Made by a program: the position numbers and the translations under genes. Shown here piece after piece: positions 8,340 to 13,713 of a DNA stretch of 13,713 nucleotides. Every line of letters begins with the position of its first letter. Position 1 is the stretch's first letter. Origin of the DNA: Gammaproteobacteria bacterium (GTDB lineage: Bacteria; Pseudomonadota; Gammaproteobacteria; Chromatiales; Chromatiaceae); assembly GCA_006227775.1 (NCBI GenBank), contig SBFV01000128.1:1-13713 (forward strand). Direction: 5' to 3'. Below the pieces are notes generated by a model. It made no database searches. It had not been told where the DNA came from and was given only the letters and a program-made list of their open reading frames with translations.

Positions 8340-8357
8340 GCCACCCGACGGGGTGGC
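8340..8357 (-). other. Perfect 7-bp hairpin with tetraloop between rpoN and hpf
   Basis: GCCACCC and GGGTGGC pair perfectly around a 4-base loop, 66 bases downstream of the rpoN stop. There is no following T tract. It may be a processing or attenuation element that separates rpoN from hpf expression. The gap 8261-8423 has no gene that I can support. Confidence 0.5.
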
Positions 8358-8423
8358 TCCTGGCGGCCCTTCCCGGTACCGCCGTGGCGCCGGTCTTGCC
8401 AGCGCGGGTAACAACCGGCTTCC

Positions 8424-9911
8424 TCATGCCAGTCGGCGACGCTCGCTGGAGGCCCCGATGCCCATGGCCTCGCGGTACTTGGCCACCGTACGGCGTGCCA
8501 CGTTGATCCCCCTTTCACTGAGGATGGCGGCGATCCGCTGATCACTCAAGGGCTTGGTCGCGGGTTCCGCGGCTACCAGCTTGCGGATCAGAGCCCGAAT
8601 GGCGACCGAGGAACATTCCCCCCCCTCGGCCGTGTTGACGTGGCTGGAGAAGAAGTACTTGAATTCATAGGTCCCACGTGGGGTGCGCATGTATTTCTGG
8701 GTAGTGACGCGGGAGATGGTGGATTCGTGCAGGTCCAGGGCCTCGGCGATGTCGCGCAGCACCATGGACTTCATCGCCTCGTCGCCCCGTTCGAGAAAGT
8801 CCCGCTGCATTTCCACGATCTTGGTCGCCACCCGCAGAACCGTGTCGTTACGGCTCTGCAGGCTTTTGATAAACCAGCGGGCCTCCTGCAGATGATTGCG
8901 CAGGAAGGCGTTGGTGTCGCTCTGATCCGCCCGGCGGACGAGCCGGGAATAGTCGGCGTTGATCCGCAGCCGGGGGGTGGTCTCCGGGTTGAGCTCCACC
9001 ACCCAGGCCCCTTCCCGCTTGGTGACGAAGACATCCGGCACGACATATTCCGGCCTGGCCGTGGCGATGAGATTGCCGGGGCGAGGGTGAAGGGCACGGA
9101 TCTCGGCGAGGGCGGCGGCCAAGGCACTGGGGGTCAGGTGGAGCTGCCGCTGGATACGATCCAGGTCATTGCGCGATAGGGCGGCGAAACAGTGCTGACA
9201 GATGGCGATGGCGTCCCGGGTCGCGGGGGTCGGGGCCGGGTTCTGCCGTAACTGGATCAACAGGCATTCGGCCAGGTCCCGCGCCCCTACCCCGGGGGGG
9301 TCCAGCGCCTGAATGCGGTGCAGCACGGTCTCGATTTCCGCCACCGTCAGCCGGTCGTCGCCCAGGGCCTCCCGGAGCTCCTCGCAGCTCTGCTCCAGGT
9401 AGCCGTCCAGATCGATGGCGTCCACGATGGCGGTGGCGATGGCCCGTTCGGTACCGTCCAGGCGGCAGAGGTTGAGCTGCCAGTGCAGGAAGTCCTGGAG
9501 GGTTTCGGGACGGCTCTGCTGGGCGAAGGGATCGAAATCGCCCTCTTCACCGCCGCCGGTGGCGGCATAGCCATCGAAGTGATCGGCCCATTCGCTGTCC
9601 ACGGGCAGCTCGTTGGGTATGACCCCCTCGTCCGTGCTGTTCAGATCGAGTTCCAGCCGTTCTTCGGCGATGCCTGGAGACTCCGCGGGCTGATCGGTGG
9701 CCTCCGCCGCGTGGAGGGATGGGCTTTCCCGCTCCAGCTCACCGTCCGGCTCGCCGTCTTCCGCGGTTTGCAGCATGAGATTTCCCTCCAGCGCCTCCTG
9801 GATCTCCTGGCGGAGTTCCAGGGTGGACAACTGCAACAGGCGGATGGCCTGTTGCAGTTGCGGCGTCATGGTCAGGTGCTGACCAAGCCGAAGCTGGATG
9901 GATTGCTTCAT
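8424..9911 (-). CDS. rpoN: RNA polymerase sigma-54 factor
   Basis: RpoN directs RNA polymerase to -24/-12 promoters and needs ATP-driven activators; it serves nitrogen assimilation, motility and other functions. The 495-residue product has the Gln/Leu-rich region I (MKQSIQLRLGQHLTMTPQLQ onward), an acidic linker at about 50-130 (region II), the core-binding region, a DNA-binding segment with YMRTPRGTYEFKYFFSS, and the RpoN box ARRTVAKYRE (472-481). The length is normal (E. coli 477). The ATG at 9911 fits the conserved N-terminus, but the bases before it are C/T-rich (complement of GGGGGAGGAGCGGAGGGGG) and contain no Shine-Dalgarno sequence. It is 83 bases downstream of lptB. Confidence 0.97.
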   Translation of the reverse strand: MKQSIQLRLGQHLTMTPQLQQAIRLLQLSTLELRQEIQEALEGNLMLQTAEDGEPDGELERESPSLHAAEATDQPAESPGIAEERLELDLNSTDEGVIPNELPVDSEWADHFDGYAATGGGEEGDFDPFAQQSRPETLQDFLHWQLNLCRLDGTERAIATAIVDAIDLDGYLEQSCEELREALGDDRLTVAEIETVLHRIQALDPPGVGARDLAECLLIQLRQNPAPTPATRDAIAICQHCFAALSRNDLDRIQRQLHLTPSALAAALAEIRALHPRPGNLIATARPEYVVPDVFVTKREGAWVVELNPETTPRLRINADYSRLVRRADQSDTNAFLRNHLQEARWFIKSLQSRNDTVLRVATKIVEMQRDFLERGDEAMKSMVLRDIAEALDLHESTISRVTTQKYMRTPRGTYEFKYFFSSHVNTAEGGECSSVAIRALIRKLVAAEPATKPLSDQRIAAILSERGINVARRTVAKYREAMGIGASSERRRLA

Positions 9912-9994
9912 GGGGGAGGAGCGGAGGGGGTACGAGACTGGTACGAGAATTGAATGCAGGAAGATAATTCAAGTTTAGCCGAAAAGCGGCCGCT
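9912..9994 (-). promoter_or_regulatory. lptB-rpoN gap, with a 12-bp palindrome and AT-rich stretch
   Basis: Immediately after the lptB coding end is the palindrome AAGCGGCCGCTT (9984-9995), followed on the - strand by TTC. Next comes the only AT-rich run in this part of the array (about 9957-9978), containing TAAACT and TTATCT as weak -10-like hexamers without a good -35. An internal rpoN promoter may lie here, but I cannot identify one. The last 28 bases before rpoN are pyrimidine-rich. Confidence 0.25.
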
Positions 9995-10720
9995 TCAAAG
10001 GCGGAAATGCTCACCCAGATAGACGGAGCGTACCTGGGCATCCTCCAGCAGGGCCTGGGGGGCGCCCTCGGCGATCACCTGACCCTCGTTGATGATGTAG
10101 GCGCGGTCGCAGATGTCCAGGGTCTCGCGGACATTGTGGTCGGTGATGAGGACCCCTATGCCACGGTCGCGCAGGTGGGCGACGATCTTCTTGATATCCC
10201 CGACGGCGATGGGGTCGACCCCGGCGAAAGGCTCGTCCAGCAGCATGACCTTGGGCTCCACCGCCAGGGCGCGGGCGATCTCCAGGCGTCGGCGCTCGCC
10301 GCCGGACAGGCTCATGGCCTGGGACTCGGCCACATGGGCGATGCCCAGCTCTTCCAGAAGCTCGAGGCAGAGGCCGAGGCGTTGATCCTTGTTCAGGTCC
10401 TTGCGCGTCTCCAGCACCGCCAGCAGGTTGTCCTGGGCGCTGAGCTTGCGAAAGACCGATGCCTCCTGGGCCAGATAGCTCAGCCCCCGGCGCGCCCGGA
10501 CGTGCATGGGCTTGCCGCTGATGTTCTGATCTTCCAGCCAGATCTCCCCCCGATCCGCGGATACCAGACCGACGATCATGTAAAAACAGGTGGTCTTGCC
10601 AGCCCCATTGGGTCCCAGGAGACCGACCACCTCGCCGGCGTCGACATCAACGCTGACCCCCCGTACCACATGACGCTGGCGGTAGCTCTTGATCAGGTTG
10701 CGGGCCCGCAGGGTGCTCAT
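9995..10720 (-). CDS. lptB: LPS export ABC transporter ATP-binding protein LptB
   Basis: LptB is the ATPase of the LptB2FG transporter, which extracts lipopolysaccharide from the inner membrane and pushes it along the Lpt bridge. The 241-residue protein has Walker A GPNGAGKT (36-43), a Q-loop in YLAQEAS, signature LSGGE (138-142), Walker B VMLLDEP (158-164) with the catalytic Glu163, and the switch His195 (ITDHN). Length and numbering equal E. coli LptB. The start overlaps the lptA stop by 4 bases (ATGA), so translation is coupled. The membrane partners LptF and LptG are not in the window and are usually encoded elsewhere. Confidence 0.97.
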   Translation of the reverse strand: MSTLRARNLIKSYRQRHVVRGVSVDVDAGEVVGLLGPNGAGKTTCFYMIVGLVSADRGEIWLEDQNISGKPMHVRARRGLSYLAQEASVFRKLSAQDNLLAVLETRKDLNKDQRLGLCLELLEELGIAHVAESQAMSLSGGERRRLEIARALAVEPKVMLLDEPFAGVDPIAVGDIKKIVAHLRDRGIGVLITDHNVRETLDICDRAYIINEGQVIAEGAPQALLEDAQVRSVYLGEHFRL

Positions 10721-11433
10721 GGCTTGGATTTGGGCTCGGTCGGGGGGGTGATGTGGATCCTGACCCGCTCCTTGCCCTGGGCGCTGGTGCCCGCCTTGAC
10801 CCGGGCGTTGAGACGGTCGTAGACGATGCGGTCGCTGCGGAAGGTATCGGTTCCCTTGAAGACCACGGCCTGGTCAATGAGGGTGATCTCATCCTTGGTG
10901 GCCTGGTATTCCATGCGCAGGGCCTCGGCCTGGATAGGTTTCTGCTCGCCTTCGACCAGTTGCTGATAGGTGGCGGGCTTGCCGATGGCGATCACCAACT
11001 CGGGTTTTCTGTCCGCCCCATGGTGGATGGTCACCTGATCGGCGCGGATCTCCAGACTGCCCTGGCGGACGATGACCTTGCCCGTATACAGGCTCAAGCC
11101 CTTGGCTTCGTCCATCTCGGCGTTATCGGCCTCCAGGCTGAGGGGTTGTTGCTGGTCGCTCTCCAGGGCCGGGAGCGGTCCGGCCGCGGACAAGGCGAGG
11201 GTCAGGGCGAGGGTCCGGGCGAGAGAGGCTAAGGCCCCCCGACCGGGGTCGGACCGGCGATCGCGGCCGCTTGCCAGGAGGCGGCCGGACCCGAGGAAAC
11301 GGCCGGACCAGGTGGCGGTCCAGCCCGCCGGGGGGTGGGAGGTGGGGAACCACATCACCGCGATGGTCTCCGGGGGGGGCAGGGGGGGTGTTGCGGAGTG
11401 GGTGCAAGGCATGGGGGCATGACAAGCCGGCAT
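10717..11433 (-). CDS. lptA: LPS transport periplasmic protein LptA, with long N-terminal extension
   Basis: LptA forms the periplasmic beta-jellyroll bridge for LPS between LptC and LptD. The OstA-type domain begins near residue 92 (QQQPLSLEADNAEMDEAKGL, TGKVIVRQG, IRADQVTIHHG) and runs to about 215. A signal-peptide-like hydrophobic stretch (67-82) ends in the plausible cleavage site PLPA|LES. From the ATG at 11433 the protein has 238 residues, about 50 more than E. coli LptA (185), because some 60 Pro/Gly/Arg-rich residues precede the signal. This start is supported by TGATG overlap with the lptC stop and by GGAG 8 bases upstream. A GTG at 11358 with GGAG 9 bases before it is an alternative. 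Residues 43-57 hold three tandem SGR-type hexapeptides. Identity is secure; the start is not. Confidence 0.9.
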   Translation of the reverse strand: MPACHAPMPCTHSATPPLPPPETIAVMWFPTSHPPAGWTATWSGRFLGSGRLLASGRDRRSDPGRGALASLARTLALTLALSAAGPLPALESDQQQPLSLEADNAEMDEAKGLSLYTGKVIVRQGSLEIRADQVTIHHGADRKPELVIAIGKPATYQQLVEGEQKPIQAEALRMEYQATKDEITLIDQAVVFKGTDTFRSDRIVYDRLNARVKAGTSAQGKERVRIHITPPTEPKSKP

Positions 11434-12056
11434 CAGGGGAACTCCGTGGGGGATAGAGGACCGGCCTCCGGGTTAGGGGCGGCGCGGGGCTCGGGTTGAT
11501 ATTCCAGACTGACGCGCCCGAAGAGTTTGGCGCGCAGGGTCTCGCCGAACCAGGCCTCGCCACCACGGGCGCTGGTCAGCCAGTCCAGGCCCCGGGTGGC
11601 ATGAAGGGGCGCATCGGTGCGGCCATAGTGCTGCTTGGGCCAAACGATCAGCGCTTGGGTGGTGACCTGTATGGCGGGGCTCTCTTCCCAGGCCTCGCGG
11701 TCCAGGAAGACCTCGCCCTGGAGGCGGATCTCCTCCGCCTCCTCGGAGACCCACCCAAGTTCCGACTGGAGTTGCCAAGGCGGTCCCTCCGCGGTGAACA
11801 GGGTCAGCCGTGGCTGGTCGAGCTCGCTGCCGGCCCCACCCGGATAATGCCTGGCCTCCCGGGAGACGAGGCGACGCTGGGGTCGACCCAGTTCGTCCAG
11901 GGTCGTGGCCCTGAGCCCCGTCACCACATGATCGGGCTGGCCGGTGAGAAGGTCCGCGGATTCACGGGGATGGTCGCGCACCATACCCAGCCACCCGGCG
12001 AGGGCGGCCAGGAGGGCCAGCAGAACCGGAAGCACGCGCTGGCGGGTAATCCCCAC
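11433..12056 (-). CDS. lptC: LPS export system protein LptC
   Basis: LptC is a bitopic inner-membrane protein that receives LPS from LptB2FG and hands it to LptA. The 207-residue product starts MGITRQRV and has one membrane helix at about 8-25 (VLPVLLALLAALAGWLGMV), followed by a periplasmic OstA-like domain (about 55-195). The start is a GTG at 12056, 22 bases after the kdsC stop; no clear ribosome binding site is seen. The positively charged N-terminus before the helix fits the cytoplasmic-in orientation. The stop shares one base with the lptA start (TGATG). LptC is poorly conserved in sequence; the call rests on the helix, the domain and the position between kdsC and lptA. The C-terminal 20 residues are Pro/Glu-rich. 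Confidence 0.92.
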   Translation of the reverse strand: MGITRQRVLPVLLALLAALAGWLGMVRDHPRESADLLTGQPDHVVTGLRATTLDELGRPQRRLVSREARHYPGGAGSELDQPRLTLFTAEGPPWQLQSELGWVSEEAEEIRLQGEVFLDREAWEESPAIQVTTQALIVWPKQHYGRTDAPLHATRGLDWLTSARGGEAWFGETLRAKLFGRVSLEYQPEPRAAPNPEAGPLSPTEFP

Positions 12057-12078
12057 GGTGGAGCGGCGGTCCAGAAGG

Positions 12079-12600
12079 TCAGAGGTAACGGGCCATCATG
12101 GCGTCCAGGGTACCCTGGGCCTCCATGAGGAGCTCGCACAAGTCACGCGCCGCCCCCCGCCCGCCAGGTGACGCGGTACGCCAGTGGGCGTGGCGTTGCA
12201 CCAGGGGATGGGCATCGGCGACGGCCACCGCCAGGCCGGCGCGGCGCAAGACGGGGAGATCCACCACGTCATCGCCGACGTAGGCGATGGCCTCGTCGGT
12301 CAGGTTCAGGGATTGTTTCAATTCCTCGTAGGCCATGAGCTTATCCTGAATGCCCTGGTAGAGGTGGTTGATGCCCAGGCTGGTCATCCGGATGCGCACC
12401 ACTTCCGAGGAACGGCCGGTAATGATGGCCAGGGTGACCCCGGTCTGGCGCAGCATGGTCATACCGTGGCCATCCCGGGAGTTGAAGGCCTTGTACTCCT
12501 GGCCATCGTCACCGATGAAGAGGCTGCCGTCCGTGAGAACCCCGTCGACGTCGAAGATGGCGAGCCGGATGCGGCTGGCACGCTCAAGAATGTCCCGCAT
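12079..12600 (-). CDS. kdsC: 3-deoxy-D-manno-octulosonate 8-phosphate phosphatase KdsC
   Basis: KdsC removes phosphate from Kdo-8-phosphate to give Kdo, the sugar that joins lipid A to the LPS core. It is a cap-less HAD phosphatase that works as a tetramer. The 173 residues show motif I DVDGVLTDG with Asp17 and Asp19, motif II TGRSS (61-65), the motif III Lys87 and motif IV GDDVVD (109-114). Length is close to the family (E. coli 188). The ATG at 12600 has AAGGGGGAA about 6 bases upstream. It lies 50 bases after kdsD and leads into lptC, as in E. coli. No anomaly is seen. Confidence 0.96.
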   Translation of the reverse strand: MRDILERASRIRLAIFDVDGVLTDGSLFIGDDGQEYKAFNSRDGHGMTMLRQTGVTLAIITGRSSEVVRIRMTSLGINHLYQGIQDKLMAYEELKQSLNLTDEAIAYVGDDVVDLPVLRRAGLAVAVADAHPLVQRHAHWRTASPGGRGAARDLCELLMEAQGTLDAMMARYL

Positions 12601-12650
12601 AACGTTTCCCCCTTGCCGAGTTGAGTTGGGTTGCGCGGGCCGGCTCCGGA

Positions 12651-13658
12651 CTAGACGACGCCGGCCCGCAACAGGTCATGCATATTGATGGCGCCAATGA
12701 GGGTCCCCCCCTCGTCCACCACCAACAAGGCGTTGATCTTGCGCGCCTCCATGATGCCCAGGGCTTCGGCGGCCAGGATATTGGCCCTGACCTGCACCGG
12801 TCGTGGCGTCATGACGGCATCGACCGGGGTGAGGTGGAGGTCGAGGGCACGGTCCAGGGTACGCCGCAAGTCCCCGTCGGTATAGATACCGGCCACCCGT
12901 CCCGCGTCATCGAGGATGGCGGTCATGCCGAGGCCCTTGCGCGTCATCTCCAGCAGGGCCTCCGGCAGCAAGGTGCCTCGGGCAACCCGAGGAATAGCCG
13001 TATCGCGGTGCATGATGTCGGCGACGTGGAGCAGCAGGCGCCGGCCCAGGGCGCCGGCGGGGTGGGAACGGGCGAAATCGTCCCGGGTGAAGCCCCGGCG
13101 CTCCAGTAGGGCCACCGCCAGGGCATCGCCCATGGCCAGGGCCGCGGTGGTGCTGGCGGTGGGCGCCAGCCCCAGGGGGCAAGCCTCCTCGGCGACACTG
13201 ACGTCGATATGGACATCCGCGTCCCGCGCCAGGGTCGAGCGGGGATTACCGGTCAGCGCGATCAGCGGTACACCCAGGCGCTTGATCAGGGGCAGGATGA
13301 GCAGGATCTCCTCGGTCTCGCCGGAATTGGACAAAGCCAGCACCACGTCGTCGGGGGTGATCATGCCCAGATCGCCGTGGCTGGCCTCGCCGGGGTGGAC
13401 GAAGAAGGCCGGGCTGCCGGTACTCGCCAGGGTGGCGGCGATCTTGCCCGCGATATGGCCGGACTTGCCCATGCCCAGCACCACGATGCGCCCTCGGCAG
13501 GCGAGCATGAAACCGCAGGCCCGTTCGAAACCCTCATCCAGGCGCTCCGTCAAGGCTTGGACGGCTTGTGCCTCGGTTTCCAGTACGGCCCGGCCCAAGG
13601 CGCGCAGACGCTCGCCCTGGCTGGAGTCTATGCCCGTGATTAGCGCTGTCGTGACCAT
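12651..13658 (-). CDS. kdsD: D-arabinose 5-phosphate isomerase KdsD (KpsF/GutQ family)
   Basis: KdsD converts ribulose 5-phosphate to arabinose 5-phosphate, the first dedicated step of Kdo synthesis. From the ATG at 13658 it has 335 residues (E. coli 328): a SIS sugar-isomerase domain (about 30-190) with GMGKSGHIAGKIAATLASTG, FFVHPGEASHGDLGM, ALSNSGETEE and EACPLGLAPTASTT, then two CBS domains with VTRKGLGM-like (here MTRKGLGMTAILDD) and YTDGDLRR segments, ending MHDLLRAGVV exactly like E. coli. An in-frame ATG at 13706 would add 16 residues (MDYPCTPRTPLKQSSA); I prefer 13658 because the N-terminus then matches the family length, but neither start has a clear ribosome binding site and the region upstream is cut by the window edge. 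It is the first visible gene of the array. Confidence 0.93.
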   Translation of the reverse strand: MVTTALITGIDSSQGERLRALGRAVLETEAQAVQALTERLDEGFERACGFMLACRGRIVVLGMGKSGHIAGKIAATLASTGSPAFFVHPGEASHGDLGMITPDDVVLALSNSGETEEILLILPLIKRLGVPLIALTGNPRSTLARDADVHIDVSVAEEACPLGLAPTASTTAALAMGDALAVALLERRGFTRDDFARSHPAGALGRRLLLHVADIMHRDTAIPRVARGTLLPEALLEMTRKGLGMTAILDDAGRVAGIYTDGDLRRTLDRALDLHLTPVDAVMTPRPVQVRANILAAEALGIMEARKINALLVVDEGGTLIGAINMHDLLRAGVV

Positions 13659-13713
13659 GGCGGAGGATTGTTTCAGAGGCGTTCGGGGCGTGCAAGGGTA
13701 GTCCATCGGGATG

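Noticed and set aside
8338..8343. TGGCAC on the - strand upstream of hpf, resembling a sigma54 -24 element
   Set aside because: The -12 part (TTGC) is missing at the required spacing; the bases belong to the 7-bp hairpin. The next five-base block reads AGGGA.
8261..8545. N-terminal extension of hpf back to 8545
   Set aside because: It would overlap rpoN, has no family similarity, and the ATG at 8260 has a good ribosome binding site and the conserved MQINLTG start.
9984..9995. Palindrome AAGCGGCCGCTT as terminator of lptB
   Set aside because: As a hairpin it has only about four usable base pairs and a short T stretch, too weak to call; kept only as part of the lptB-rpoN gap description.
10007..10822. 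271-codon frame on the + strand opposite lptB and lptA
   Set aside because: Shadow of two well-supported - strand genes; no domain and biased composition.

Overview
The window is a GC-rich piece of a proteobacterial chromosome. The gene order and protein sequences point to a gammaproteobacterium, probably Chromatiales (purple sulfur bacteria) or a close relative. The main evidence is an Escherichia coli-like rpoN locus (kdsD-kdsC-lptC-lptA-lptB-rpoN-hpf-ptsN-rapZ-HPr) that also carries hprK, a mannose-family EIIA and an Enzyme I, as seen in many beta- and some gammaproteobacteria, together with a phasin gene suggesting polyhydroxyalkanoate storage. The assignment to an order is inference; no rRNA or other taxonomic marker is present.

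Layout. Left part, + strand (1-2314): the 3' end of a PBP4-type D-Ala-D-Ala carboxypeptidase gene (dacB), a short HtrA-like serine protease with a lipoprotein-like signal and no PDZ domain, and xthA (exonuclease III). These three are tightly spaced and probably co-transcribed. A 158-bp convergent gap follows. Then, on the - strand, comes a small phasin gene (2473-2838) with its own clear sigma70-type promoter and a TGC-rich dyad/direct-repeat element at the predicted transcription start. From 13658 down to 3096 everything is one long - strand array of 13 genes: kdsD, kdsC, lptC, lptA, lptB, rpoN, hpf, ptsN, hprK, rapZ, EIIA(Man), HPr and Enzyme I.

How the genes work together. KdsD and KdsC make Kdo for lipopolysaccharide, and LptC, LptA and LptB are parts of the Lpt bridge that carries LPS to the outer membrane. 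RpoN is sigma54 and HPF is the ribosome hibernation factor. The last six genes encode a complete phosphorelay with no sugar permease: Enzyme I (His199) -> HPr (His15) -> EIIA(Ntr) (His67) and EIIA(Man) (His10). HPr also has the Ser46 that HprK phosphorylates, and RapZ lies in the middle. This is a regulatory, not a transport, PTS. Most junctions from ptsN onwards are stop/start overlaps, so translation is probably coupled.

I do not see an undescribed defence, mobile or RNA system here: no CRISPR, IS, tRNA or rRNA is recognisable. The most useful new observations are non-coding or structural: the phasin promoter/operator, an extended -10 candidate followed by a perfect 9-bp hairpin before ptsN, two further hairpins between rpoN and hpf, an unusually long proline/glycine/arginine-rich LptA N-terminus, a RapZ lacking the basic C-terminal tail, and the PDZ-less HtrA-like protein.
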